Source of the DNA: Weissella cibaria
Lineage (GTDB): Bacteria > Bacillota > Bacilli > Lactobacillales > Lactobacillaceae
Direction of reading: 5' to 3'
NCBI RefSeq assembly: GCF_004521965.1
Contig: NZ_SDGK01000006.1
Coordinates: 16,139-80,138, forward strand
DNA: 64,000 nt
Shown here: one piece after another, positions 28,837 through 37,553 of the stretch
Numbering within the stretch: position 1 is the first letter of the stretch
Layout of the letters: every line of letters starts with the position of its first letter
Translations under genes and position numbers: made by a program
The notes under the pieces: model-generated
The model's input: the letters and a program-made list of their open reading frames with translations, nothing else
What the model was told of the DNA's origin: nothing
The model's database searches: none

Positions 28837-29535
28837 ATGAAGAGTAAAGCGGTTTAATACACACTGTTGGGGGGGTAACGGCATCGTTAGGGCTAATTTT
28901 TCACAATCAAATTGGCACATTAATGATTAAGACGTATAAAACCAACAGTGACACAAAAAATGGTTGCAAAAACGAAAACAGCGAAGGCCAATTATGACTG
29001 GAAAAGCGTTAAAACACTGACCGCCTAAGAAATGATTAATGCGCGCTTATACGCAGGAAAGTTGCGTTACATCAGGATGGTTTCTGTACCGAGGATTGGG
29101 TTGAGTTTGCCGATTAGTAAGGGCGTTAATGGTATAGCACTCACTTTTGGCGTGGGAACGCTTTATCCCGATCAGGAGATGGGGAAGAACAATTACTCGT
29201 TGGCGAGTCATTTTGTTCAAAGCAGCAGTAATAAGAAGATTCTCTTTAGTCCGATTTACTACGAGGGCAAGACGGGTCAGCATATGTATTTGACAGACAT
29301 GTCAAAAATATAAAGCCATCAAGCAACGTCAGTAAAGGTCGTGCAACCGACAGCTGTAGAAGTGACTTATAATCAGCCAAATAAAAACCAAATCACTTTG
29401 ATTACGTGTGATTACACAGCAGAGCGTGGCCACGTTGCAATGCAAGACGATTTGAAACAGGTTTATACCTGGCATGATGCCCCAAAGGAAATTCGCGATT
29501 CATTTAGTCACACAAATGAATGGTACAAAAGTTAA
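28837..29535 (+). pseudogene. Class A sortase, heavily disrupted
   Basis: The body (29032 onward) matches class A sortases: a core beginning IGLSLPISKGVNG, the catalytic His in SLASHFVQ, the Cys in the family motif TLITC (29397 region) and an Arg in AERGHV. Sortase A cleaves LPxTG proteins and anchors them to peptidoglycan. Lesions seen are a stop at codon 7 (28855-28857), loss of one G in a G run (28869-28875), a second frame change near 28960-28980, an in-frame TAA at 29026-29028 and another at 29311-29313. The two large downstream pieces are in the same frame. The N-terminal membrane anchor is still readable. Its length would be about 230 aa, normal for SrtA. Confidence 0.85.
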
Positions 29536-29550
29536 ATAGTATAAACATGA

Positions 29551-29581
29551 TTGGCGGCCTTTAATGGCTGTCAATTTTTTT
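29551..29581 (+). terminator. Terminator after the sortase remnant
   Basis: TTGGCGGCC pairs with GGCTGTCAA (9 bp with G-U), followed by TTTTTTT. Confidence 0.85.
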
Positions 29582-29593
29582 ATCTCTCATGAC

Positions 29594-29635
29594 TTGCAAA
29601 CGGTATAGACCATGGTTTATAATTGGTCTATACCA
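29594..29635 (+). promoter_or_regulatory. nagB promoter with two NagR/DasR-type (dre) operators
   Basis: The promoter is TTGCAA (29594-29599), 18-nt spacer, TATAAT (29618-29623). Two dre-like sites flank the -10: GGTATAGACCA (29602-29612) and its inverted copy TGGTCTATACCA (29624-29635). The streptococcal and Bacillus NagR-type GntR repressors bind TGGTNTAGACCA-like sites and release on glucosamine-6-P or GlcNAc-6-P. Confidence 0.8.
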
Positions 29636-29672
29636 AAGGAATTGCTAGACATTTTATTAAGGGGAGAATAAC

Positions 29673-30401
29673 ATGAAAATTCTACAAGTGAGTGATCAAA
29701 AAATCGGCGGCCAGGCAGGCTACAACGTCTTTTCAGAGGCGTTAGCAAATGGTGCCACGGTGTTTGGGTTGGCAACCGGTTCAACCCCTATTTCAATCTA
29801 TGATGCGCTTACAGCAAGTGATTTAGATTTTAGCAACGCTGTCTCAATTAACTTGGATGAGTACAAGGGATTGCCAGGGACCCACGAACAAAGTTATCGT
29901 TATTTTATGAATGAGCACCTGTTTAATAAGAAGCCATTTAAGGAAAGCTATGTGCCTGATGGCATGGCGGATACGGCTACAGAAACAGCCCGCTATGAGC
30001 GCATTATTAACGACAACCCTATTGATTTACAAATTCTTGGCTTAGGGCAAAATGGACACATTGGGTTCAATGAGCCAGGTACACCCTTTGATTCATTGAC
30101 CCACGAAGTGGCATTGACCCAATCAACGATTGATGCCAATGCACGTTTCTTTGCGGATGAAAATGATGTCCCACGTTATGCGTACTCAATGGGAATTGGC
30201 AGCATCATGAAGGCTAAGCAGATCTTGTTGGTAGCCTACGGCGATAACAAGGCAGACGCAGTCGCTACCATGATAGAGGGCCCAGTAACGGAAGATATGC
30301 CAGCGAGTGTGTTGCAACGCCACCCTAATGTGACGGTGATTGTCGACGCTGCAGCAGCGGAAAAACTCACGAACCGTAAAGAAATTGTGCCGTTTGTGTA
30401 G
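29673..30401 (+). CDS. nagB: Glucosamine-6-phosphate deaminase
   Basis: This 242-aa cytosolic enzyme converts glucosamine-6-phosphate to fructose-6-phosphate and ammonia, sending amino sugars to glycolysis. It shows [12 protein letters not shown], the catalytic Asp in NLDEYKGL and the [14 protein letters not shown] loop. It has the short Firmicutes length without the allosteric tail. It is monocistronic under the dre-type operators, with AAGGGGAG before the ATG. Confidence 0.96.
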   Translation: MKILQVSDQKIGGQAGYNVFSEALANGATVFGLATGSTPISIYDALTASDLDFSNAVSINLDEYKGLPGTHEQSYRYFMNEHLFNKKPFKESYVPDGMADTATETARYERIINDNPIDLQILGLGQNGHIGFNEPGTPFDSLTHEVALTQSTIDANARFFADENDVPRYAYSMGIGSIMKAKQILLVAYGDNKADAVATMIEGPVTEDMPASVLQRHPNVTVIVDAAAAEKLTNRKEIVPFV

Positions 30402-30432
30402 AAAGTCCGACCTTTAGGAAATTAAACCGGTG

Positions 30433-30502
30433 ATTGGTTGCAAAGGTATAACGAGCATGTTATATTTGTAAGCGTAAGGTAGTAATGCCTTACACAACCA
30501 AT
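30433..30502 (+). ncRNA. Three-way-junction RNA candidate between nagB and hup
   Basis: Outer helix ATTGGTTG (30433-30440) with CAACCAAT (30495-30502) encloses two perfect hairpins: TATAAC-gagcat-GTTATA (30447-30464) and GTAAGG-N8-CCTTAC (30474-30493). A terminator-like hairpin follows at 30520. It could be an independent RNA or an attenuator in the nagB 3' UTR or hup leader. No coding frame is supported here. Confidence 0.4.
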
Positions 30503-30519
30503 TCTCTTTCTCTCTCTTA

Positions 30520-30547
30520 GCCGCTGTAACTTGCCAGTTATAGCGGC
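30520..30547 (+). terminator. Hairpin terminator upstream of hup
   Basis: GCCGCTGTAACT pairs with AGTTATAGCGGC (12 bp, 4-nt loop). The tail is T-rich but not a pure T run. Confidence 0.7.
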
Positions 30548-30660
30548 ATTCTCTTTGTAAAGGGGCATTTGAGTATACATTTTACATATATTCTTTAGAT
30601 TTCCCTAAGAGTGGGTAACTAATTGGCACAAAAGTCTAGTATTCTCATGCATGCATAGCG

Positions 30661-30666
30661 TATACT
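30661..30666 (+). promoter_or_regulatory. hup promoter, -10 element
   Basis: TATACT lies 35 nt before the hup ATG; the -35 is not clear. Confidence 0.5.
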
Positions 30667-30700
30667 ATTCGAGTAATAACTATTAAAGAGGTATTGAAAC

Positions 30701-30979
30701 ATGGCTTCAAAGACTGAATTGATTGACTTGGTTGCAGCAAAGACTGGACAAGCTAAGTCAGAAACGGCTAAGACGGTTAACGCATTGTTGGACGTTATTA
30801 AGGACCAATTGGCACAAGGCGAGAAGGTTGCCTTGGTTGGCTTTGGTACTTTCGAAGTTCGCGAGCGCGCTGCACGTAAGGGTCGCAACCCACAAACTGG
30901 TGCAGAAATTGAAATCGCAGCCGCAAAGGCACCTGCCTTCAAGGCTGGTAAGGACTTCAAGGAAGCCGTTAACAAGTAA
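30701..30979 (+). CDS. hup: DNA-binding protein HU
   Basis: This 92-aa nucleoid protein has the HU signature [20 protein letters not shown], with the DNA-intercalating Pro in RNPQTG. The dimer bends and compacts DNA. AAAGAGG precedes ATG 30701. It is monocistronic with a strong terminator. Confidence 0.97.
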   Translation: MASKTELIDLVAAKTGQAKSETAKTVNALLDVIKDQLAQGEKVALVGFGTFEVRERAARKGRNPQTGAEIEIAAAKAPAFKAGKDFKEAVNK

Positions 30980-30995
30980 TTTAATCGTTACGTTT

Positions 30996-31031
30996 AAAAC
31001 GCCACGTTAGCATTTGCTAATGTGGCGTTTT
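30996..31031 (+). terminator. Terminator of hup
   Basis: AAAACGCCACGTTAGCA pairs with TGCTAATGTGGCGTTTT (17 bp, one G-U), followed by T. Confidence 0.95.
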
Positions 31032-31154
31032 TTGTATTATTGGACTATCCAAGTTTGCTCACAAAATTTAGGTTTTGTTTTAGCTGACGTGAAGATAGCG
31101 CTAAGCTAAGCGTCATATGATAATCCTCGTCAAAAACACTTGGAGGAACGCGAT

Positions 31155-31430
31155 ATGACAGATCGTAATCAAAATAAAGTCCAACGGCCGTGGTTGCAAT
31201 GGGTGACCTTAAGTGTTGCTAGCTTAGCAATGGTGTTCAGCCTCATCACTGCCTTTCATCCGTTTGGTATCGGATCAGACACTAGTCGGCCCACTATGAC
31301 CCAACAATCCGGTGGTTTCGGTGGCCATGTCCCAATGGAAAATAATCAAGCGGGTTTGAATGGTAACACATCCTCGGGAGCAACGAATTCAGTAGATGAA
31401 GCCGCAAGTAACGGTACGACAACCCAGTGA
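31155..31430 (+). CDS. Small membrane protein encoded with an ABC exporter
   Basis: This 91-aa protein has one membrane segment (about residues 15-37: LQWVTLSVASLAMVFSLIT) and a Gly/Ser/Asn/Thr-rich exported tail. GGAGG lies 8 nt before ATG 31155; the in-frame ATG at 31140 overlaps that site. It starts the operon with the two ABC genes (12 nt to the permease). Function unknown; an accessory or periplasmic partner of the exporter is inferred from context only. Confidence 0.6.
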   Translation: MTDRNQNKVQRPWLQWVTLSVASLAMVFSLITAFHPFGIGSDTSRPTMTQQSGGFGGHVPMENNQAGLNGNTSSGATNSVDEAASNGTTTQ

Positions 31431-31442
31431 TAGGAGATTAAA

Positions 31443-32882
31443 ATGAATTTTGTGAAACGAGCAGGCATTACGCTGTGGGCCCGAAAAGGTCGTTCTTTGT
31501 TACTAGTCTTGACGTTAACAGTGATTTTAGTTTTCGTCATGGCGGGTTTGATTATTCAGAATGCTGCATTAACGGCAGCTAATAACGCCGCTAATGCAGT
31601 TGGCTCAACAGTCAGCTTATCAGCTAATCGTGAAAAGATATTCGAACAGATGAAAGCAAGCCAGTCAAGTGCTAGTTCAACATCAAACAGTGAGACGAAG
31701 CCAACGGCGATTACAAAGCCAACGGCGACCGTGAAGCAGGTTAAAAAGATTGCAGCGCTGCCAAATATTTCATCGTATAATATCACCAATAATGCGGCAG
31801 TGAATGCAAATAGTTTTAAGGCAGTTACGACGACATCGACATCAAATGCGATGGGCGGTGGTCCAATGGGCGGCGAGAGTAACAGCGGTGATATTCAAGT
31901 GAATGGTGTTTCGCTTACATCAGCGACGTCGTCTTTTGTAGATGGCTCAGCCAAGATTACATCCGGTCGTGGTATCAAAGCGTCTGACCACGGTACTACC
32001 AATGTGGTCATTGAAAGTGAATTAGCATCAGCCAATAAGGTAAAGATTGGTCAAACGATTACGGTGAAGACGACTGCTGATGATGCGAAAACGGTTAAGC
32101 TAACTGTTGTGGGAATTTACAAGGCGAAGACAGCGACTGATGGCTTCCAACGCAATAATCCATCGAATACAATTTACGGTTCATATACTTTAGCGAATAC
32201 AATCAATGGCACTGAGAATGTCGCATCTAACGTTACCTTCACGATGGCTGAACCAGCTAAAACATCGGCTTTTGTTAAGGCTGCTAAGAAGTATATTGAT
32301 ACTGATAAGCTCACGCTGACATCAGATGCCTCGCAGTACAAGACCGCAGCAGCAAACATGAAGAACGTAGCTGCATTTGCATCAAAGATTGTTTGGATGG
32401 TTTCAATTGCAGGAATCTTGATTCTTGGTTTGATTATTATCCTGATTACACGCGAACGTCGTCGTGAAATTGGTATTCTGGTGGCGTTGGGTGAATCAAA
32501 GCCTAAGGTTGTCGCGCAATTGTTCACTGAATTATTAGCTATTCTGATTGTGGCCCTTGGCATTGTCACTGCTGCAGGTAATGGTGTTTCAGGTGTGATT
32601 GGTAAGCAGTTAGTACAACAACAAACGAAGCAACAAATACAAAGTGCTAATGGTGGTCTGCCGGGTGGTGGTGCTGGTCAAAAGCTATCAGGTAATATGG
32701 GTGACGGCCCAATGGGTACCCGGGGTGGTATGGCTAAAACGGCCGAACTACAAACAGCGATGACGCCGGTTGCAATGGCTGAACTTGGTGGCGTGGCCTT
32801 CCTGATTGCAGTGTTGTCAGTTTCAGGAGCGGCATTCAGTATTTTGCGCATGAGGCCAAAGCAAATTTTGCAGGCGGATTAA
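31443..32882 (+). CDS. ABC transporter permease, MacB/FtsX type
   Basis: This 479-aa protein has an N-terminal membrane helix (residues about 15-37) and a large Ser/Thr-rich extracytoplasmic domain (about 40-300). A C-terminal membrane block follows, with the FtsX-like cytosolic loop ITRERRREIGILVALGESK. A Gly/Met-rich insertion (about 400-430) lies between the last helices. This is the layout of exporters that move or sense peptides. It lies between its small partner and the ATPase gene. Confidence 0.82.
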   Translation: MNFVKRAGITLWARKGRSLLLVLTLTVILVFVMAGLIIQNAALTAANNAANAVGSTVSLSANREKIFEQMKASQSSASSTSNSETKPTAITKPTATVKQVKKIAALPNISSYNITNNAAVNANSFKAVTTTSTSNAMGGGPMGGESNSGDIQVNGVSLTSATSSFVDGSAKITSGRGIKASDHGTTNVVIESELASANKVKIGQTITVKTTADDAKTVKLTVVGIYKAKTATDGFQRNNPSNTIYGSYTLANTINGTENVASNVTFTMAEPAKTSAFVKAAKKYIDTDKLTLTSDASQYKTAAANMKNVAAFASKIVWMVSIAGILILGLIIILITRERRREIGILVALGESKPKVVAQLFTELLAILIVALGIVTAAGNGVSGVIGKQLVQQQTKQQIQSANGGLPGGGAGQKLSGNMGDGPMGTRGGMAKTAELQTAMTPVAMAELGGVAFLIAVLSVSGAAFSILRMRPKQILQAD

Positions 32883-32895
32883 TGGAGAAGACAGG

Positions 32896-33555
32896 ATGAC
32901 ATTAGAAATTAAACATTTAACCCACTGGTATACGGATCGAGATCATAAATTGTATGAGGATGTTAATCTAACATTTGAGTCTGGTCGTTTTTATGCGATT
33001 GTTGGCGAATCCGTCTCGGGTAAGACAACGTTACTATCATTTTTAGCGAGTCTTGATGCACCTCGTGAGGGAGATATTTTGGTAGATGGGATCTCGATTA
33101 AGGAAATCGGGTTGACTAAATTTCGCCAGAAGTACGTGTCGACAATTTTTCAGGCCTACAATTTGTTGAATACGATGACGGCTTTCCAAAATGTGCAAAC
33201 GGCTCTAGCGATTACAGGGTCAGCTCACGCGAAAGATAAGTTGTATATCCTGGATCAGTTGGCACGGGTGGGCATTGATGAGGAAAAAGCTCATCAAAAC
33301 GTGCAATGCTTATCTGGTGGTGAACAACAGCGAGTGGCGATTGTCCGGGCGTTGTTGGTCGATACACCAATCGTTGCCGCTGATGAGGCGACTGGTAATT
33401 TGGATCACGAGAACTCACAAAAAATTGTAGACTTATTTGCTGAACTGGCACACGAATTTGGTAAGACAGTGATTTTAATAACGCACAATCGCGATGTTGC
33501 AAGTCGGGCGGACGAACAGTTGCTGTTGCAAAATCACATTTTTGAGCCAATATAA
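32896..33555 (+). CDS. ABC transporter ATP-binding protein, MacB/LolD type
   Basis: This 219-aa ATPase has Walker A GESVSGKTT, Q-loop region STIFQAYNLL, signature LSGGEQQR and Walker B IVAADEATGNLD. Two positions differ from the usual LolD-type consensus: GESGSGKTT has Val in place of the third Gly, and DEPTGNLD has Ala in place of Pro. Core catalytic residues (Lys, Asp-Glu, switch His in LITHN) are kept. It pairs with the permease 14 nt upstream. Confidence 0.88.
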   Translation: MTLEIKHLTHWYTDRDHKLYEDVNLTFESGRFYAIVGESVSGKTTLLSFLASLDAPREGDILVDGISIKEIGLTKFRQKYVSTIFQAYNLLNTMTAFQNVQTALAITGSAHAKDKLYILDQLARVGIDEEKAHQNVQCLSGGEQQRVAIVRALLVDTPIVAADEATGNLDHENSQKIVDLFAELAHEFGKTVILITHNRDVASRADEQLLLQNHIFEPI

Positions 33556-33628
33556 ACAATGGGAGTATGACGAAAGATGCATGGAATCACGTTGGATGAC
33601 GGATTCAAACTTTCGGAACATGTTTAAC

Positions 33629-33660
33629 GGGCGCTAGATGATAATCTGGCGCCTGTTTTG
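33629..33660 (+). terminator. Terminator of the ABC operon
   Basis: GGCGCTAGAT pairs with ATCTGGCGCC (one G-U, 4-nt loop), followed by TGTTTTG. Confidence 0.75.
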
Positions 33661-33702
33661 TGCTACACTGGAAGGATAATTAATGAAGAAGTGAGATGTA
33701 CC

Positions 33703-34173
33703 ATGCAAATGACAGGAAATGATTTCATTACGGCTTTGAAAGATGAAACCTATGAAATCAAAAGCTTTATTGCTGCTGATCAAGCAACCATTAATTTGGA
33801 TGATTTGTTTGGTTATGTTGAACAAGCGATATCAGAAGAGAAATTGTTCAGCGCAGAACTACTGATTAGTGGGGATGAACCAATTAGTTTACGGGTTGAA
33901 ACCGGTCTAGTTAATCTACCCATTCGTTATACCAACGCGATTAGTAAGATTGTGATTAATGACCCAGAGACAGAAGTAACGTTATATATGATTGCGGAGC
34001 ATCCGTTGGTTACTAAGTCGGGTCTACGAATCGAAACGGCAGCAACCGTCGCGGCTTTTGCGGATGACCCAGAACCTGTTGAAAGTAAGATTGCGGCCTT
34101 TTTCGACAAAGAATTGCAAAACATCAACGAGGCTGTCGCAGCGGCCGAGGCTGATGAATCTGAAGTAGAGTAA
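33703..34173 (+). CDS. Acidic hypothetical protein
   Basis: This 156-aa soluble protein is strongly acidic, especially at the C-terminus (AAAEADESEVE), with no signal peptide or membrane segment. I do not recognise a family. ATG 33703 follows GTGAGATGTACC, nearly the same leader as that of folD; an in-frame start at 33658 is upstream and unsupported. It is followed closely by another unknown gene and an ECF S component. Confidence 0.6.
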   Translation: MQMTGNDFITALKDETYEIKSFIAADQATINLDDLFGYVEQAISEEKLFSAELLISGDEPISLRVETGLVNLPIRYTNAISKIVINDPETEVTLYMIAEHPLVTKSGLRIETAATVAAFADDPEPVESKIAAFFDKELQNINEAVAAAEADESEVE

Positions 34174-34202
34174 TTGAAGGTTAGAGAAAGATTGAGTGAG
34201 AC

Positions 34203-34463
34203 ATGGCACGGAATGGTCATGCGCTAGCACTTAAACACCAAGGGCCTGCACTTGATTTAATGTCACCAATGGTGGGGATTAAAGATTCAAGTAAGCCAAA
34301 CGAAACGGAAGTCATGCAGGTTAAGACAATTCGTTATTTGGCCATGTATCCTGAGGCACTTAATGAAGGCACGTATAATGATGTCTTCCGTAAGTATTAC
34401 AAACAAATAAACGGTCAAGACATTCCAGATGATCTGGTGGTTTTGAATGATAATCATGATTAA
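34203..34463 (+). CDS. Hypothetical protein, 86 aa
   Basis: A small soluble basic/mixed protein with no recognised motif. Aromatic Tyr/Lys-rich segment FRKYYKQINGQDIP near the C-terminus. Weak ribosome site (GAAAGATTGAGTGAG). It lies 29 nt after the acidic gene and 15 nt before the ECF gene, so probably in one operon. Confidence 0.55.
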   Translation: MARNGHALALKHQGPALDLMSPMVGIKDSSKPNETEVMQVKTIRYLAMYPEALNEGTYNDVFRKYYKQINGQDIPDDLVVLNDNHD

Positions 34464-34478
34464 GGGGATTTAATTATT

Positions 34479-35018
34479 ATGAAGCACAATATTTTAACGG
34501 CCCACAAGGTCATTGGTACGATCGTTGGTATCATTGTGTTTTTGTTGTTATTTAAGTACGTGGCCATACCAGCCGGCGTATCCAATACGAAGATAACATT
34601 AGCACCAGCTTGGTTGGCATTGATAACGGCTATTTTCGGTCCGATTGCCGGGGCGGTTGTTGCCTTTATTGGACACACATTAAATGATGGCTTGGCATCA
34701 GGAACAGTTTGGTGGACATGGGCGATTACTGATGGTATGTTCGGCCTATTCCTAGGTTTGGCAACGCAACGAATTGGGTTGTTTATTGGGTCATTAACGG
34801 CCCGCAAGATAGTGCTGTTTAATGTTTGGCAATTAATTGCTAATGTGGTGGCTTGGCTAGTGATTGCGCCCTTAGGTGACCACTGGATTTATGGTTTGGC
34901 ATTATCAGAATCATATCAGCAAGGGGTGGTAGCCGCTTTGGCGAATACGGTAGTCATTGCTGTCATTGGAACAGCCTTGATTACGGTTTATAATCGTTAT
35001 TTTGTTAAGCAAAACTAA
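34479..35018 (+). CDS. ECF transporter S component, UPF0397 type
   Basis: This 179-aa membrane protein has about five to six helices. The stretch LITAIFGPIAGAVVAFIGHT and the WWTWAITDGMFGLFLG region match UPF0397 S components of energy-coupling-factor vitamin/cation importers. S components bind the substrate and borrow a shared EcfAA'T module, which is not in this window. Substrate unknown. AAGGGGAT precedes the ATG. Confidence 0.8.
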   Translation: MKHNILTAHKVIGTIVGIIVFLLLFKYVAIPAGVSNTKITLAPAWLALITAIFGPIAGAVVAFIGHTLNDGLASGTVWWTWAITDGMFGLFLGLATQRIGLFIGSLTARKIVLFNVWQLIANVVAWLVIAPLGDHWIYGLALSESYQQGVVAALANTVVIAVIGTALITVYNRYFVKQN

Positions 35019-35063
35019 GCTTTATTCATTTTCTATTACGGCTACAGGTTGAAAATGAATAAT

Positions 35064-35117
35064 GACTAAAAATACAGGAAACCCTTGATATACCAAGGGT
35101 TTCCTGTATTTTTAGTC
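35064..35117. terminator. 24-bp perfect inverted repeat, bidirectional terminator
   Basis: 35064-35087 (starting GACTAAAAATACAGG) pairs without mismatch with 35094-35117 around a 6-nt loop. The A/T-rich outer parts supply a T run for either direction. It ends the ECF operon before folD. Confidence 0.9.
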
Positions 35118-35193
35118 GGCGTGATTCATGGTTTATTTTCAGTTAGTGTGGTAGAATTTATGCATTAGTAATGAATAAAAAGTGAGGTGTACC

Positions 35194-36084
35194 ATGGCAA
35201 AATTAATTGATGGTAAGGCGATCGCCAAGTCGTTACGTGCTTCAGTTGCGGAACAAGTCGCGCGTTTATCAGAGTCTGCTGTTGTGCCTGGATTAGCGGT
35301 TATTTTGGTTGGTGATGATCCAGCAAGTGAAATATACGTCCGTAACAAGGAGCGTGCTGCTAGTAAGGTTGGCGTTAATGCACAAACCATCCGTTATGAT
35401 GCAGAGACGGCGGAAGAAACTTTGTTGGCAAAAATTGACGAGTTGAATGCTGATACAAGCGTTGATGCCATTCTGGTACAGAGCCCAGTTCCAGGTCACA
35501 TTGATGAACACAAAATCCAAGAAGCAATTAGCCCTACTAAGGACGTAGATGGGTTTCACCCAGAGAACATTGGTCGCTTATATGCCAATCGTGAAGGCTA
35601 TTACCCAATCGCCAATACACCTCGAGGTATTATGACGATGCTTGCTCATGAGGGCGTCTCATTGGCGGGGAAGAATGTTGTGATTATTGGTCGCTCTATT
35701 TTAGTCGGCCGGCCAATGTTCGCGTTGGCGCAAGCGGCTGATGCAACTGTGTCATTGTTACACCGTTATACACCAGACAACTTACGCCATGAATTATTGC
35801 AACAAGCCGACGTGGTTATTGTTGCAACTGGTGTCGCTGGTTTGGTAACAGGGGCCGACTTAAAGGCGGGGGCAACGGTTATTGATGTTGGTATTAATCG
35901 AATGACTGACGGTTCGTTAGTTGGCGACGTTGACTTTGCTTCAGCGGAACCTGTCGCCGGCTTAATTACGCCGGTACCTGGCGGTGTTGGGCCAATGACC
36001 ATTGCCACATTATTGCAAACGACAGTTGAGTTGGCCGCATTACATCACGGTGAAACATTGGAGGCAGGATGGCAGACTATTTAA
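35194..36084 (+). CDS. folD: Bifunctional methylene-THF dehydrogenase/methenyl-THF cyclohydrolase
   Basis: This 296-aa enzyme interconverts one-carbon folates with NADP. Catalytic residues are kept: Tyr and Lys in YVRNKERAA, Gln in LVQSPVP and Asp in KDVDGFHPENIGRL, plus TPVPGGVGPMT. Several usual motifs are altered: VQLPLP is VQSPVP, PCTP is ANTP, GRSNIVG is GRSILVG and CHSxT is LLHRYT. Gene order (xseA-xseB-ispA follow) supports orthology. ATG 35194 follows GTGAGGTG; an upstream GTG is rejected. Its end overlaps xseA by 16 nt. Confidence 0.9.
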   Translation: MAKLIDGKAIAKSLRASVAEQVARLSESAVVPGLAVILVGDDPASEIYVRNKERAASKVGVNAQTIRYDAETAEETLLAKIDELNADTSVDAILVQSPVPGHIDEHKIQEAISPTKDVDGFHPENIGRLYANREGYYPIANTPRGIMTMLAHEGVSLAGKNVVIIGRSILVGRPMFALAQAADATVSLLHRYTPDNLRHELLQQADVVIVATGVAGLVTGADLKAGATVIDVGINRMTDGSLVGDVDFASAEPVAGLITPVPGGVGPMTIATLLQTTVELAALHHGETLEAGWQTI

Positions 36085-37334
36085 CGGTTTCAGCGCTAAC
36101 CAGTTATCTAAAGCGTAAATTTACGGCTGATCCGTATTTGAAAGAAGTCTATGTGACGGGTGAAATTTCTAATTATCGTCAACGACCCGGTCATCAATAT
36201 TTTTCTTTGAAGGATGATGGGGCGGTGCTTAATGCAACGATGTTTAAGTTTGCTTTTCAAAAGTTGCAATTTAAGTTAGAGCCGGGGATGAAAGTTAATG
36301 CTGTTGGCCACATGGATTTGTACGCGCCTAATGGGTCGTACAGTCTCATTATTGATAAGTTAGAACCGGATGGCGTCGGGGCCCTTTATCAGGCATATGA
36401 ACAGTTAAAAGCAAAGCTATCAGTTGAAGGTTTATTTGACCAACTTCGCCGGCCAATTCCACGCTTCCCTAAGAAAATTGCTGTGATTACTTCGCCAAGT
36501 GGAGCAGTTATCCGCGATATTATGACGACGGTTCGCCGCCGTTATCCAATTGCGGAAATTGTTTTGTACCCTGCAGTTGTTCAGGGTGACGGAGCGGTAC
36601 CTTCATTAACAAAGCAGATGACGGCCGTTGCGGAAGCAACTGATTATGATGTCTTGATCATGGGACGTGGTGGTGGATCGATTGAAGACTTGTGGGCCTT
36701 TAATGAGGAGGCGGTGGCACGAAAAATGCTGACCATGCCAATGCCAATTATCAGTTCGGTTGGCCACGAGACAGATACCACGATCGCGGATTTTGTGGCC
36801 GATCAGCGGGCCGCTACACCAACGGCAGCAGCAGAATTAGCGACACCGGTACCATTGGCTGACTTATGGTTGGGCATTCAACAAATGCAACAACGTTTGG
36901 TTAACCAAATGCAGCGTCAAGTTGTAGCCAACCAAGAGTGGTTAAGCCGTTTACAAAATAGTTACGTGTTGACCCAACCAGCTCGTTTATATGAAGGATA
37001 TTTACAACGATTAGATATCGCGCAACAACGGTTACAACAAGCTGTCACAACGACGGTTACTCAGCGTCAGCATCAATTTGACTTATTGGCACCACGGTTA
37101 GTAAATGCCATGACCCGGCAGGTTGAGCGTTCCCAGGAACGAGTTGGTCGCGCTGTGGCCGGCCTGCAATTAGTGAGCCCGTTGGCTATCTTGGCCCGTG
37201 GTTATAGTGTTGTTGAACATGACACGCACATTTTAACGACTGTAGATGATGTTGCTGTTGGTGATACAGTTCATATTCGGTTGGCGACTGGTGAACTAGA
37301 AGCCACGGTTTCAGCAAAGGAAAGTGAAAAATAA
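36069..37334 (+). CDS. xseA: Exodeoxyribonuclease VII large subunit
   Basis: This 421-aa protein has an N-terminal OB-fold ([23 protein letters not shown] region) and the catalytic domain with [26 protein letters not shown] and [18 protein letters not shown] long coiled-coil C-terminal region binds the small subunits. Exo VII degrades single-stranded DNA. GGAGG precedes ATG 36069, inside the end of folD. It overlaps xseB by one base. Confidence 0.96.
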   Translation: MADYLTVSALTSYLKRKFTADPYLKEVYVTGEISNYRQRPGHQYFSLKDDGAVLNATMFKFAFQKLQFKLEPGMKVNAVGHMDLYAPNGSYSLIIDKLEPDGVGALYQAYEQLKAKLSVEGLFDQLRRPIPRFPKKIAVITSPSGAVIRDIMTTVRRRYPIAEIVLYPAVVQGDGAVPSLTKQMTAVAEATDYDVLIMGRGGGSIEDLWAFNEEAVARKMLTMPMPIISSVGHETDTTIADFVADQRAATPTAAAELATPVPLADLWLGIQQMQQRLVNQMQRQVVANQEWLSRLQNSYVLTQPARLYEGYLQRLDIAQQRLQQAVTTTVTQRQHQFDLLAPRLVNAMTRQVERSQERVGRAVAGLQLVSPLAILARGYSVVEHDTHILTTVDDVAVGDTVHIRLATGELEATVSAKESEK

Positions 37335-37552
37335 TGGCAGAAAAAACATTTGAAGAAAATTTGGCAACACTGGAACAAATTGTTGCGCAACTTGAAAAGG
37401 GTGACGTACCGCTAGAAGAAGCCCTTAAGCAATTCGAAGTGGGCGTTAAGTTAAGTCAAGAACTACAACAGACCCTGCAAACCGCTGAACAAAGTTTGGC
37501 GAAAATTGTGAATGCGGACGGGACGACATCAGATTTTGAACCAGAGGGTTAA
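37334..37552 (+). CDS. xseB: Exodeoxyribonuclease VII small subunit
   Basis: This 72-aa helical protein has [20 protein letters not shown] and [13 protein letters not shown], the XseB signature. Several copies bind the XseA coiled coil. Its start overlaps the xseA stop (ATAATGG). Confidence 0.95.
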   Translation: MAEKTFEENLATLEQIVAQLEKGDVPLEEALKQFEVGVKLSQELQQTLQTAEQSLAKIVNADGTTSDFEPEG

Positions 37553-37553
37553 C

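Noticed and set aside
33578..33628. 16-codon frame MHGITLDDGFKLSEHV after the ABC operon
   Set aside because: Too short, weak ribosome site and no family; probably a chance frame or scrap.
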